From the NCBI RefSeq assembly GCF_000423405.1, contig NZ_AUHX01000001.1:186001-250000 (forward strand): 64,000 bases of DNA, given 5' to 3'. Below, one piece after another: positions 25,833-35,321 of the stretch. The position numbers and the translations under genes are program-made. Source of the DNA: Mesonia mobilis DSM 19841 (GTDB taxonomy: Bacteria > Bacteroidota > Bacteroidia > Flavobacteriales > Flavobacteriaceae). Numbering within the stretch: position 1 is the first letter of the stretch; each line of letters opens with the position of its first letter. The notes under the pieces were generated by a model. The model saw only the letters and a list, made by a program, of their open reading frames with translations, was not told the DNA's origin and searched no databases.

Positions 25833-28318
25833 TATTTCCCAAGTGATAAAAGGTTTGCAAATAATTTATAAGCTCCTGAAACTCCTGCAGGAAATTCTCT
25901 AAAAAAGCTTAAGCCGGTATAAACATAATGGCCTTTACCGTAATTGGCAACCAATAAACTTCCTTTTAATTCGTTTTCGCCTTCATCCTTCATTCCTAAA
26001 ATTGGCGTAAACTCTTCACTCCATTCATAAGGGAAATACAATCCGCGTTCTTGCACCCAACCTTCAAAATCTTTTTGTGTGATTTTGTTAGGCGTATTTA
26101 AAACCGGATGATCTTTCGCTAAGAAATGCACTTTAGAAAATTCATCGGTTACGCGATCGTAAGAAATCCGAAGCGGGTATGGAGCAATATTTTCGGTAAT
26201 TAAACCTCGATGTTTGTTGTATTGAACCACCATCGTTCCGCCATTTTTTACATAATCGAACAACGTTTGTTGCTTAAAAGCTAATTCATCTTGCGTATTG
26301 TAAGCGCGAATACCAACAACAACCGCATCAAAATCTTGAAGTTTTGCAGTCGTAATTTCTGAAGGGTTTAGTAATTCAACATCATAGCCAATGGCGCGTA
26401 AACTTTCAGGAACCACATCGCCGGCACCTTGAATGTAAGCGATCTTATTTCCTTTTTTCTGAATATTTAGTTTGATCACTTTGGTTTTTGCCGGTAACAT
26501 TACCGTTTGCTGCGGAATATGATTGTAACTAATTACATTTACTTCTTTGCTAAACAGCTCCTCGCCGTCCTTAAAAACGGGTTGTATAAACGTTTCATCA
26601 TCATTTTCCGGTGGAGTTAAAGTGAAAGCAAAGGTTTGAGACGCTCCTTTTTGAGTTAAATTCACTTCCATAGATTGCGGACTCACTTGCCAATTTTCAG
26701 GAAGATCTAGCGATAATTTTCCGTTTAGATCATCTTTATAAGCGGTCACTTTTACATTTACCGGTTTAGGTTGATTGTCTTTAAATATTAAGGTTGAATT
26801 TTCTAAAGCTACAGAAACTTCAGGAACAATCGCCAAAGGTTCAAACACTTCACCATCTACAGGATCGTTGGTTTTATAAACCAAATCTCTGGTGAAACTG
26901 ATGTTTTTCCCATCAATTTTCAACACAAATTCCGCCTGAATTGGCGCCGGTGTTTCCGGTAAACCAATTAACGATTCGTCTTCAACAGTATACATTCCTA
27001 AACTACTCGGTGCGTTTAACCAATAAGGATTGGTGTAATTGATCGAGGAAGGAATTTTAGCTGAAATACTTTTATAAAAAGGCTCGTTATTGGTTAATGT
27101 TGAATTAATTTGAACCTCTTCCTTTAGATTTGAAAAGGTAATTTTTTCTAATTGAATTTTCGCCGAACTTCTATTGGTGGCTTCCAGATTAATTTTTATG
27201 ACTGAATTTTTCGTAGCAAATTCAGTGGAAGTGTTTGCTTCTAAATATAAACCGGCGCAAGCGGTAATAATATGAGTAATTTCTTCAGTTTTAATGACTC
27301 GCCAATGCTTATTTTCTAATTCCTGAATAAGTTGGTAAGCTTGCATTAACTGCGGAAGACTTTCTGAAGGATTTTCAAAATTGTAGTTTTCTTCAACTTC
27401 CGCTAAGATATTCCCGATCTTTTTTCCGCCTTTTACACGAGACCAAGTGGTATTGATGTCTGCAAAAATATCTCCGTTTTCGGGGAAATCTCCTTTAATT
27501 AATTCAATATATTCAGTCGATTTGCCACGTTCAGAAGTATTCCCGAAACCTTGCGATTTATGTTCGCTACGACTTAGGGAAGCGATTTCAGAATTAGACA
27601 TTCCGCGAGTTGGGTAATACGTGCCAATATCGTAGTTGAGAAAGTTAGATTTATCGGCAGCTTCAAATTTTTCTTGACTACCGTAAAACCACCACGAAGT
27701 ATTAAAAAATAAGCGTTTAGGTTGCCAAGTAGAAAAGTTTTCTAATTGCTCAGGATAAACATTTTTATTAGCTGCTTTATCAAAAGCTTCTACACTTAAC
27801 ATAGCAGAAGTCGTGTGATGACCATGCGTACTGCCCGGCGTACGATGGTCGAATCTGTTAATAATAATATCAGGCTGAAATTTACGAATGGTTTTGATTA
27901 CATCGCGCATAACTTCATCTTCATTCCAGATGGCCAAAGTTTCTTTTGGCGTTTTAGAATAACCAAAATCGTTGGCTCTTGAGAAAAATTGCTCACCACC
28001 GTCTATTTTACGAGCAACTAATAATTCTTCGGTACGAATTACACCGAGTAACTCTCGAATTTCGGGACCGATCAAGTTTTGACCGCCATCGCCTCGCGTT
28101 AATGAAAGGTATGCTGTTCTTGCGTGAACTTTGTTAGAAAAATAGGAGATGAGTCGGGTATTTTCGTCATCGGGATGTGCTGCAAAATATAAAACCGAAC
28201 CTAAGAAATTAAGTTTTTGTATGCTTTCAAAAATTTCTGAACTGTTAAGTTTTTCGGGATTTTGTGCGTTTGAAAGTTGATAGGTAATAAGTAAAAATAA
28301 CAGAATGATTTTTTTCAT
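25832..28318 (-). CDS. Secreted PIG-L (LmbE-like) family deacetylase, 828 residues
   Basis: A signal peptide (residues 1-18, LLITYQLSNAQ) precedes a PIG-L deacetylase domain. The zinc motif AHPDDE is at 47-52, with a second ligand cluster THGHH near 165. These enzymes remove N-acetyl groups from amino sugars or related small molecules. The C-terminal half holds beta-rich segments and a glutamine-amidotransferase-like fold (IAYIQGAGDVVPESL, FDAVVVGIRAYN, KNGGTMVVQYN), a common Bacteroidota architecture. Export and linkage to a sodium symporter suggest scavenging of an acetylated compound. TATATTTG at 28353-28346 (minus) is a good promoter 27 bases upstream. Confidence 0.92.
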   Translation of the reverse strand: MKKIILLFLLITYQLSNAQNPEKLNSSEIFESIQKLNFLGSVLYFAAHPDDENTRLISYFSNKVHARTAYLSLTRGDGGQNLIGPEIRELLGVIRTEELLVARKIDGGEQFFSRANDFGYSKTPKETLAIWNEDEVMRDVIKTIRKFQPDIIINRFDHRTPGSTHGHHTTSAMLSVEAFDKAANKNVYPEQLENFSTWQPKRLFFNTSWWFYGSQEKFEAADKSNFLNYDIGTYYPTRGMSNSEIASLSRSEHKSQGFGNTSERGKSTEYIELIKGDFPENGDIFADINTTWSRVKGGKKIGNILAEVEENYNFENPSESLPQLMQAYQLIQELENKHWRVIKTEEITHIITACAGLYLEANTSTEFATKNSVIKINLEATNRSSAKIQLEKITFSNLKEEVQINSTLTNNEPFYKSISAKIPSSINYTNPYWLNAPSSLGMYTVEDESLIGLPETPAPIQAEFVLKIDGKNISFTRDLVYKTNDPVDGEVFEPLAIVPEVSVALENSTLIFKDNQPKPVNVKVTAYKDDLNGKLSLDLPENWQVSPQSMEVNLTQKGASQTFAFTLTPPENDDETFIQPVFKDGEELFSKEVNVISYNHIPQQTVMLPAKTKVIKLNIQKKGNKIAYIQGAGDVVPESLRAIGYDVELLNPSEITTAKLQDFDAVVVGIRAYNTQDELAFKQQTLFDYVKNGGTMVVQYNKHRGLITENIAPYPLRISYDRVTDEFSKVHFLAKDHPVLNTPNKITQKDFEGWVQERGLYFPYEWSEEFTPILGMKDEGENELKGSLLVANYGKGHYVYTGLSFFREFPAGVSGAYKLFANLLSLGK

Positions 28319-28345
28319 CTGGGAGCGTCTTTTTTAGAAATCTCC

Positions 28346-28353
28346 CAAATATA
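28346..28353 (-). promoter_or_regulatory. Promoter -7 element for the PIG-L/symporter operon
   Basis: TATATTTG read on the minus strand fits TAnnTTTG, 27 bases before the ATG at 28318. Confidence 0.55.
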
Positions 28354-28404
28354 AGAAGTTGAAAGCAAAGGAAAGTTTTTAAAGAATGAAAAAATACTGT
28401 TGAA

Positions 28405-28953
28405 TTACAACGCATCTTTCCCTTCATCTGGAGAATCGATAAAGGCATCTTTTTTTACTAATGAAACTGCTTTTTGAAGTATTAAATTATTAGGATAAGT
28501 AATTAACTCGCCTTCTGAAGTTCTTAAATGAATTTGAAAAGCTTTAATATCTTCAATAATGGCGATCACCGGAAAATCTTTGTCGTGAATTTTAATTTCG
28601 TCTCCTATTTTATAAGGAAACGAAAAGAACATAATCACTCCGGAAGTGATATTACTTAATATCGACCAAACTGCAAAAAGACCAATCCCGATCACTGCAA
28701 AAACCGATGAAAATACTAAAGTTACATCTCGAACTTGAACACCCCAAACTAAGAGCAAAACAAAAATAGCCAGAAAGAACACCAAAAAGTTAATGTACCT
28801 TACCATTAATTGTACGCGCGCCAAATTAATGTTCGATCGTTTTCCTACTTTATTGGCTGCTGTAGTTAGTATAAAACGAAAAACAATTAAAAAAATAAAC
28901 GCAGCTAGCGTATAAATAAACTCATCGTGAAACTTATCGAAAAGCGCTGACAT
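28405..28953 (-). CDS. Small mechanosensitive channel (MscS family)
   Basis: A 182-residue inner-membrane protein with three hydrophobic helices followed by a short cytoplasmic beta domain. The third helix (FAVIGIGLFAVWSILSNITS) and the FSFPYKIGDEIKI strand match the pore helix and beta domain of MscS. The C-terminal domain is shortened compared with E. coli MscS. Likely relieves turgor under osmotic downshock. Separate from neighbours by 50-90 bases on either side. Confidence 0.9.
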   Translation of the reverse strand: MSALFDKFHDEFIYTLAAFIFLIVFRFILTTAANKVGKRSNINLARVQLMVRYINFLVFFLAIFVLLLVWGVQVRDVTLVFSSVFAVIGIGLFAVWSILSNITSGVIMFFSFPYKIGDEIKIHDKDFPVIAIIEDIKAFQIHLRTSEGELITYPNNLILQKAVSLVKKDAFIDSPDEGKDAL

Positions 28954-29012
28954 ATATTCGGATTTTCATACAAATATATACGTTTGCCGCATTGAAAATT
29001 CTGTAAGTTCGG

Positions 29013-29594
29013 TTAAAATTTCAATAATTCGTCGTAGAGTAAATGTGTAGGCATTCCCATGACGGTAAAGTAAGAACCTTCGATTTTTTGAACCCCGATT
29101 TGACCGATCCATTCTTGTATTCCGTAGGCGCCGGCTTTATCGAAAGGTTGATGATTTTCAATATAATACTCAATTTCTGCTGAAGAAAGTTCTTTAAAGT
29201 AAACTACTGTTTTGTCGCAGAAAGTTTTTGTTTTTTGAGTCGATTTTAAACAAACCGAAGAAATTACTTCGTGCGTTCTTCCTGATAAATTTTGAAGCAT
29301 TTTTATAGCTTCAGTTTTGTCTTTTGGTTTTCCTAAGGCTTGATCGTCGATGCAAACAATGGTATCGCCGGTGATTAAAATTTCATTTTCAGCTAAATCA
29401 TTTTCAAAAGCTTTTGCTTTTAATTCGGCTAAAAATAGAGCGATTTCTTCTCCTTTTAATTCATCCGGATAAATTTCTTCCACCGGTTTTAATCTGATCT
29501 CAACATCTAAGTCAAGATCTTTTAAAAATTGTTGCCGGCGTGGCGAACCAGAGGCGAGTACGAGTTTCTTTTGCGTAAGTTTTTCTTTCAGCAT
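29013..29594 (-). CDS. maf: Maf family nucleoside triphosphate pyrophosphatase
   Basis: Hydrolyses non-canonical or excess nucleotides (dTTP/UTP type) to monophosphates, a house-cleaning enzyme. LASGSPRRQQFL at residues 13-24 is the signature, with ITGDTIVCIDDQALGKPKD and LSGRTHEVISSV following. The 193 residues are typical. It starts 9 bases after the ubiA-like stop, within a five-gene minus-strand run. Confidence 0.95.
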   Translation of the reverse strand: MLKEKLTQKKLVLASGSPRRQQFLKDLDLDVEIRLKPVEEIYPDELKGEEIALFLAELKAKAFENDLAENEILITGDTIVCIDDQALGKPKDKTEAIKMLQNLSGRTHEVISSVCLKSTQKTKTFCDKTVVYFKELSSAEIEYYIENHQPFDKAGAYGIQEWIGQIGVQKIEGSYFTVMGMPTHLLYDELLKF

Positions 29595-29603
29595 CTTAAA
29601 AAA

Positions 29604-30515
29604 TTATAAAAGAATAAATTGATACAAGCCAATAGAAATAAGTCCGAAAAACATAATTAGCTTCAACACAAAACTTAAATGTTTATAATGTTTTTTATCG
29701 GTTGCAGCCCAAATTTTAACCATCACGTAGAGTAGTGGAGCCACAATTAACACCAACGCATACATTAACGAATAGGTGTGATGGTATAAATATTCATATA
29801 AATAATATAAAACGGCAACTAAAGGTAATACTGCAACTGCAAAGATTATTTTGTTGGTACGATCTTGACCTAACGCAATAGGTAACGTATGAATACCTGC
29901 TTTGTGGTCGCCATTAATATCTTGCTGGTCTTTTATCATTTCTCGAACCCAATTCAATAAAAAAGCAAAAACAGCATAATCGATTAAAATTGAAAATATG
30001 GTTTGTTGAGAGACTTTGTTTTGCGGAGTGATCGCCGGCAATAAATCGTAAAGCCCAACAATAATTATTGTCATCGCTACTAAAAGACTAATGAGAATAT
30101 TGCCGAGAACCAGGTAACTTTTTAGAGATTTAGCGTATAAATAGAGCAAAGCAGAAGTTAAAATAAAAATAGCTGTAAACGATGGTTTCTGAATCATATT
30201 CGATAAATAAAAACCAAGAAGAACTCCGATAATCGTTAAACCAAAATATAAATTATAAGCTGCTTTTTCTGAAACTTTCTTACCAACGATCACTTTATTA
30301 GGTTTGTTGATGAGGTCGGCTTCTACATCAAAAATATCATTGATCACATTTCCTGCCGCTGCTAAACAAACGGTAGCAATAACCAATAAAGCAAAACCAA
30401 AACTATTTAAGGTAATGGCGATCCCAAAAGGCTCAAACAAGTAATATTTAATAAGTACTTGCGTAAGAATGATCATTAATAAGTTAGGTAATCGTATAAG
30501 TTGGAGGTATTTCAT
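29604..30515 (-). CDS. UbiA-family prenyltransferase, geranylgeranylglycerol-phosphate transferase type
   Basis: A polytopic inner-membrane prenyltransferase of 303 residues with about nine helices. The first Asp-rich motif is N59-D60-x-x-D63-x-x-x-D67 (NDIFDVEAD), followed by NKPNKVI; the second is DQQDINGDHKAG. This matches the UbiA branch that includes archaeal digeranylgeranylglyceryl phosphate synthase; Bacteroidota homologues are usually annotated that way. The actual product in this organism is unknown. A heptamer repeat array lies just upstream of its ATG. Confidence 0.88.
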   Translation of the reverse strand: MKYLQLIRLPNLLMIILTQVLIKYYLFEPFGIAITLNSFGFALLVIATVCLAAAGNVINDIFDVEADLINKPNKVIVGKKVSEKAAYNLYFGLTIIGVLLGFYLSNMIQKPSFTAIFILTSALLYLYAKSLKSYLVLGNILISLLVAMTIIIVGLYDLLPAITPQNKVSQQTIFSILIDYAVFAFLLNWVREMIKDQQDINGDHKAGIHTLPIALGQDRTNKIIFAVAVLPLVAVLYYLYEYLYHHTYSLMYALVLIVAPLLYVMVKIWAATDKKHYKHLSFVLKLIMFFGLISIGLYQFILL

Positions 30516-30537
30516 GGAGTTGGTTGACAGTTTTTTT

Positions 30538-30596
30538 AGTTGACAGTTGACAGTTGACAGTTGACAGTATTCAGTAAGCAGTGTTCAGTATGCAGT
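30538..30596. repeat. Heptamer tandem repeat AGTTGAC with diverged units
   Basis: Eight contiguous seven-base units run from 30538 to 30593: four perfect AGTTGAC copies, then AGTATTC, AGTAAGC, AGTGTTC and AGTATGC, ending AGT at 30594-30596. All keep the AGTnnnC frame. A partial related stretch (GGTTGACAG, then seven T) precedes it at 30522-30537. It lies between the kdsC-like stop (30618) and the ubiA ATG (30515), 22 bases from the start. Confidence 0.9.
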
Positions 30597-30617
30597 TTTT
30601 TGTTACAAATACCTAGA

Positions 30618-31142
30618 TTATTCGTTACTCATGACTTCATCTACCCATTTTCCTTGAACTTTCATCACTTGCTCAATAAGATCACGAACGCAGCCTTCAC
30701 CGCCTTTTTTATGAGAAATATAGCTTGAGATCGCTTTCACTTCAGCAACAGCATCTTGAGGGCAAGCCGGTAGGCCAATTAATTTCATAGGGAACGTGTC
30801 GGGAATATCATCGCCCATATACGCTACATTTTCAGCATTAATATTATAGATATCAAAAAACTCATCTAAACATTCTACTTTATCTTCTACGCCTAAATGA
30901 ATATCGGTAATGCCTAAACCACGTAAACGCTTGCGAACGCCTTCGTTTTTTCCGCCGGAAATAATACAAACCGTATAACCGTTTTTTAAAGCTTTTTTCA
31001 TCGCGTAACCATCTTTTACGTTCATCGATCGTAGCATTTCTCCATCGGTCGAAACCAACACAGAACCGTTGGTAAGAACGCCGTCTACATCGAAAACAAA
31101 AGTGGTAATATCGTTGAGTATTTCTTTATAATTTCTTTCCAT
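30618..31142 (-). CDS. kdsC: KdsC-like HAD phosphatase (Kdo 8-phosphate phosphatase)
   Basis: A C0-type HAD phosphatase of 174 residues. Motif I is FDVDGVLTNG with catalytic Asp18 and Asp20, SGG is motif II, and MGDDIPD is motif IV. Without a cap domain it would be a tetramer, like KdsC, which makes Kdo from its 8-phosphate. The C-terminal GGEGCVRDLIEQVMKVQGKW is characteristic. kdsB in this window supports the pathway. It overlaps the upstream DUF2520 gene by 17 bases. Confidence 0.93.
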   Translation of the reverse strand: MERNYKEILNDITTFVFDVDGVLTNGSVLVSTDGEMLRSMNVKDGYAMKKALKNGYTVCIISGGKNEGVRKRLRGLGITDIHLGVEDKVECLDEFFDIYNINAENVAYMGDDIPDTFPMKLIGLPACPQDAVAEVKAISSYISHKKGGEGCVRDLIEQVMKVQGKWVDEVMSNE

Positions 31143-31884
31143 CTTGCTGAATTATTGATTGGGTGAGCAATTTATAAATTTCCTTATAATCGGCATTATT
31201 TAATTGCGCTAAATGCTGTTTTATGGTGGCTTGGTCGTTTCTTTTTGCAGGTCCGGTTTGTACACTTTTAGGAGAATGAAGTGTAGCTTTTTGCGCAGTC
31301 TCTTTAATTAAAGCACTCAAAACTTCAAACGGAACTTCATTTTGATTGCACAGATCTTCTGCGATCGAATACATATAATTGCTGAAGTTACAAGCGAAAA
31401 CGGCTGCTAGGTGTAATTTTTTGCGTTGTTCAGAAGAAATTTCAAATACTTTTTCTGAAATTGAATGGGCTAATTGTTTTAAAACCGGCAAATCTTTAGC
31501 TACTGAAGTTTCTATGCAAATTGGTATTTCTTTAAAATTTACTTCGGTCTGTTTTGAAAAAGTTTGCAGCGGATAAAACACGGCATTTCTTTTTGCGGAA
31601 GTAGAAAGCGGAACACTTCCCGAAGAATGTGCAACGATTCCATCAAGATGTGAAAGCTTAGAAATTAGGGCTTCGATCGCATCATCTTTTACGCAAACTA
31701 GAAATATATCGGCTTTTTTTAATTTCGCTAAATCGCTTGTAGTTTGCGTGTTACTTTTAAACACTTCAAGTGATGCTTCGCTACGGTTATACACCTGAAT
31801 TACTTCAACATTTTCAGCCTTTTTAAAAGCTTTGAAAAAATGTGTAGCGACATTTCCTGCGCCAAGAATTACAACTTTTATCAT
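31126..31884 (-). CDS. Rossmann-fold / DUF2520 domain protein
   Basis: A 252-residue protein with an N-terminal NAD(P)-binding domain (VVILGAGNVATHF, residues 4-16) and a C-terminal helical DUF2520 domain, overall resembling ketopantoate reductase or F420-dependent oxidoreductases. AHSSGSVPLS and FYPLQTFSK are typical of the family. It starts the minus-strand run that includes kdsC and ubiA. Substrate unknown. Confidence 0.9.
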   Translation of the reverse strand: MIKVVILGAGNVATHFFKAFKKAENVEVIQVYNRSEASLEVFKSNTQTTSDLAKLKKADIFLVCVKDDAIEALISKLSHLDGIVAHSSGSVPLSTSAKRNAVFYPLQTFSKQTEVNFKEIPICIETSVAKDLPVLKQLAHSISEKVFEISSEQRKKLHLAAVFACNFSNYMYSIAEDLCNQNEVPFEVLSALIKETAQKATLHSPKSVQTGPAKRNDQATIKQHLAQLNNADYKEIYKLLTQSIIQQDGKKL

Positions 31885-31951
31885 TCGGCTAAAATATTAA
31901 ATTCTTTAAGCTTCTTAAAATTAACATTTAATTGAGATTTTGAAAGAAATA

Positions 31952-31985
31952 TTGAAGGTTAATCGGTATAAAATGGGTAAATTTG
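31952..31985 (+). promoter_or_regulatory. Promoter of the ccsBA operon (-33 TTG and -7 TAAATTTG)
   Basis: TAAATTTG at 31978-31985 fits the -7 consensus, and TTG at 31952-31954 gives a 23-base spacer, within the range known for Flavobacterium promoters. The ATG follows 22 bases later at 32008. Confidence 0.65.
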
Positions 31986-32007
31986 CAGCGTTTTTAAAGC
32001 ACTCCTC

Positions 32008-35000
32008 ATGATTCAAAAAAAGATTGCGAATTTTCTATTCTCTACACGATTAATGGCCATATTATTTATTGTTTTTGCCTTAGCAATGGCCGTAGGAACT
32101 TTTGTTGAAAATTCTTATACCACAGCAACTGCTCGTGAATGGATTTATAATACCTGGTGGTTCGAAGCGATTATGCTCGTTTTTGCCATCAACTTTTTAG
32201 GAAATATCAAGCGTTACCGTCTTTGGAGTTGGAAAAAAGCTAGTACGTTAATCTTACACTTAGCGTTTTTCTTAATAATTATTGGCGCTGCGATTACACG
32301 ATATATTGGTTACGAAGGCGTAATGCCTATTCGTGAAGGCGAAGTATCTAACGTAATGCTTTCAGAAAAAACCTATTTATCACTAAAAATAGATGGTGAA
32401 TTTAATGGCGAACCTTTACGACGCTCGGTAGAATTACCCTTAAATCTAGCTCCCGGTATCGATAATCATAAAACCTTAACAACAGATTTTAAAGGACAAG
32501 AAATTAAATTTGAAGTCACTGAGTTTATTGATGGTGCTGAAGAAGGTTTGGTGGAAGATGAAAACGGAGAAAACTTTTTAAAAATCGTTGAAGCCGGTGG
32601 CGGGCAACGTCACGATCATTATTTAAAAGAAGGTGAAGTAGCGAGTATCCATAATATTTTATTCGCTTTTAATAAAGAAACAGAAGGTGCAATAAATTTT
32701 ATCGTAGAAAATGGAGAATATAAAATATCTACTCCGTTCGAAGGTGACTATATGCGTATGGCCGATCAGAAAAAAGGAGCAGTTTTAGCAGATACGCTTC
32801 AAAATTTAAACTTACGTTCACTATATAATGTGGCAGGGATGCAATTTGTAATTCCAGATCCTGTGGTAAAAGGTCGTTATGATATGGTGCCTTCAGAACC
32901 TAAACAAAAAGGACAAGCCGATGGAGTGGTTTTACAAATTACGACCGGTGGCGAAACCAAACAATTAAAACTTTTAGGTGCTAAAGGAATTGTCAATGAT
33001 TTGAAAGAAGTTGAAGTAGGAGATTTCAAGATTTACGCACGCTACGGAAGTAAAGAATACGAATTACCATTTGCACTAAAGTTAAACGATTTTATTGCTG
33101 AAAAATATCCGGGGACAGAAAATAATCCAACGCCGAGTTATTCAGCATTTAAAAGTAAAGTAGAATTGGTCGATGATGGCGAATCAAAACCTTACGATAT
33201 TTATATGAATCACGTCTTAGATCATAAAGGTTATCGCTTTTTTCAATCTTCTTTTGATGCCGATGAAAAGGGAACTGTTTTATCTGTTAATCACGACTGG
33301 TGGGGAACTTGGGTAACTTACATTGGTTATTTCTTATTATATATTGGTTTAATGTGGATTTTATTTGATAAAGGTTCTCGTTTTGGAGAATTAAAAGCAA
33401 AATTAGAGAAAGTAAAAGCCAAAAAAGCCAAAATGTTAGGGGTTGTGGCAATTTTATTAAGTTTCAATGCTTTTGCACAACAAGATGTAACTTCAGGGAA
33501 AATTAATGAAGAAGATCACGTTCATCAACAAGAATTCACTTCAGAAGAACACGATCATACGCACGAAGTAACAGAAGATGCTGAAGGCGCTCACGATGCT
33601 CACGATCATTCCGCAGAAAATCACAATCACCAAACACAAATGCCTACTAATCTTTCAAAAGAAAAGGTAGATGAAATGGTGACTAAAAATGCAATTTCTG
33701 ATGAACATGCCTCAAAGTTTGGTCGATTAATTATTCAGGATGCCGGTGGAAGAATGAAACCTGCCAATACTTATTCTTCAGAATTATTAAGAAAAATAAG
33801 TAAAAGCGATAGTTACGAAGGTTTAAGCAGCGATCAAGTATTGTTCTCGATGTTTGAAAATCCTACACTTTGGTACAATGTTCCGTTAATTTATGTGAAG
33901 CGAAAAAATGACAGTTTACATAACATTTTAGGAGTTGAAAAAGGTGCAAAACATATTCCGTTAGCGAGCTTTTTTGATCAGACGGGAATGTATAAACTTT
34001 CTCCATATTTAGAAGAAGCTTACCGAGCGGAGGTAAAAAATCAATTTCAAAAAGATTTTATTTCTGCCGATGAAAAAGTGAATTTGCTTTACAGCGCGTT
34101 GGAAGGAAAAGTTTTAAAAATCTTCCCAATACCCAACGATTCTAATAACAAATGGCTTTCGTACCCTGAAGTGATGGAGTCTGAAGGTAAATTTACCGGA
34201 GTAGATTCGCTTTATGTAACTCAAGTTTTGCCACTTTATATGCAAACTATTCAAACGGCAAAAGGTACGGGTGGTTATAAAAAAGCCAATGAAGTTTTAG
34301 AAAGTATTAAAGGCTTTCAGAAAAAATACGGAGAGCAAGTAATGCCATCAGATCGTAAAGTCGATTTGGAAATCATGTACAATAAATACGATGTTTTTCG
34401 TGGTTTATTCTGGCAATATATGTTAGCAGGATCGCTCATGTTCATTTTTGTAATTCTTCAAATCTTTTACGATAAAAAAGGTTTAAAAGCTGTAGTGACG
34501 ATAAGTAAAGTCGCTATTATCGTATTGTTTGCATTGCATACCGCAGGATTAATTGCGCGTTGGTATATTTCTGGTCATGCACCGTGGAGTGATGCTTACG
34601 AAAGTATGATTTATGTGGCTTGGGCAACCATGTTCTTTGGCTTAGCTTTTGGTCGAAAAAGTGATTTAACTTTTGCATCAACAGCATTTGTATCTTCTAT
34701 GATCTTAATGGTCGCTCATTGGAACTGGATGGATCCTTCGATTGCTAATCTTCAACCGGTACTAGATTCTTATTGGTTAATGATTCACGTAGCGGTAATT
34801 GTTGCCAGTTACGGTCCGTTTACTTTAGGGATGATCCTTGGTTTAGTTTCATTGATCTTAATGATTTTAACCAACGAGAAGAACCGAAAGAAAATGAGTT
34901 TAAACATACAAGAACTCACCATCATTACAGAACTTTCACTAACCGTAGGTTTGGTAATGCTTACCATTGGTAACTTTTTAGGAGGTCAATGGGCCAATGA

Positions 35001-35316
35001 AAGTTGGGGTAGATATTGGGGCTGGGATCCTAAAGAAACCTGGGCATTAATTAGTATTATGGTTTACGCTTTTGTGATCCATATGCGATTGGTACCTGGT
35101 TTACGTGGAAGATTCGCGTTTAATTGGGCTTCAGTTTTTGCTTTTGCTTCGATTTTAATGACCTATTTTGGAGTGAATTTTTACCTTACCGGTTTACACT
35201 CTTACGCCAGTGGAGATCAAATTATTAGTTACAAATTTATCGTAGGTTCTTTTGTAGCTTGGTTAATTATCGGGCATTTTGCGAAAAGAAAGTATGATAA
35301 ATATTTGAAGAAATAA
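32008..35316 (+). CDS. ccsBA: Fused cytochrome c biogenesis protein CcsBA (ResB-CcsA)
   Basis: Exports haem and attaches it to apocytochrome c (System II). The N-terminal half is ResB/CcsB-like with several helices and a large periplasmic domain. The C-terminal half is CcsA, with the haem-handling tryptophan-rich motif SWGRYWGWDPKETW near residue 1010. Between them sits a fourth ResB-like helix that reads like a signal peptide (MLGVVAILLSFNAFAQ, residues about 474-489) and a His/Glu-rich stretch around 500-545 with about ten His. Length 1102 is usual for fused Bacteroidota forms. Haem-ligand His residues cannot be assigned with certainty by eye. Confidence 0.95.
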   Translation: MIQKKIANFLFSTRLMAILFIVFALAMAVGTFVENSYTTATAREWIYNTWWFEAIMLVFAINFLGNIKRYRLWSWKKASTLILHLAFFLIIIGAAITRYIGYEGVMPIREGEVSNVMLSEKTYLSLKIDGEFNGEPLRRSVELPLNLAPGIDNHKTLTTDFKGQEIKFEVTEFIDGAEEGLVEDENGENFLKIVEAGGGQRHDHYLKEGEVASIHNILFAFNKETEGAINFIVENGEYKISTPFEGDYMRMADQKKGAVLADTLQNLNLRSLYNVAGMQFVIPDPVVKGRYDMVPSEPKQKGQADGVVLQITTGGETKQLKLLGAKGIVNDLKEVEVGDFKIYARYGSKEYELPFALKLNDFIAEKYPGTENNPTPSYSAFKSKVELVDDGESKPYDIYMNHVLDHKGYRFFQSSFDADEKGTVLSVNHDWWGTWVTYIGYFLLYIGLMWILFDKGSRFGELKAKLEKVKAKKAKMLGVVAILLSFNAFAQQDVTSGKINEEDHVHQQEFTSEEHDHTHEVTEDAEGAHDAHDHSAENHNHQTQMPTNLSKEKVDEMVTKNAISDEHASKFGRLIIQDAGGRMKPANTYSSELLRKISKSDSYEGLSSDQVLFSMFENPTLWYNVPLIYVKRKNDSLHNILGVEKGAKHIPLASFFDQTGMYKLSPYLEEAYRAEVKNQFQKDFISADEKVNLLYSALEGKVLKIFPIPNDSNNKWLSYPEVMESEGKFTGVDSLYVTQVLPLYMQTIQTAKGTGGYKKANEVLESIKGFQKKYGEQVMPSDRKVDLEIMYNKYDVFRGLFWQYMLAGSLMFIFVILQIFYDKKGLKAVVTISKVAIIVLFALHTAGLIARWYISGHAPWSDAYESMIYVAWATMFFGLAFGRKSDLTFASTAFVSSMILMVAHWNWMDPSIANLQPVLDSYWLMIHVAVIVASYGPFTLGMILGLVSLILMILTNEKNRKKMSLNIQELTIITELSLTVGLVMLTIGNFLGGQWANESWGRYWGWDPKETWALISIMVYAFVIHMRLVPGLRGRFAFNWASVFAFASILMTYFGVNFYLTGLHSYASGDQIISYKFIVGSFVAWLIIGHFAKRKYDKYLKK

Positions 35317-35321
35317 CATTT

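Noticed and set aside
25832-28318. The PIG-L protein as an intracellular mycothiol-type deacetylase.
   Set aside because: It has a clear signal peptide and a large C-terminal extension, unlike MshB/BshB.
30538-30596. Repeat array considered as a CRISPR.
   Set aside because: Units are seven bases with no spacers and no cas genes are present; it is a simple tandem repeat.
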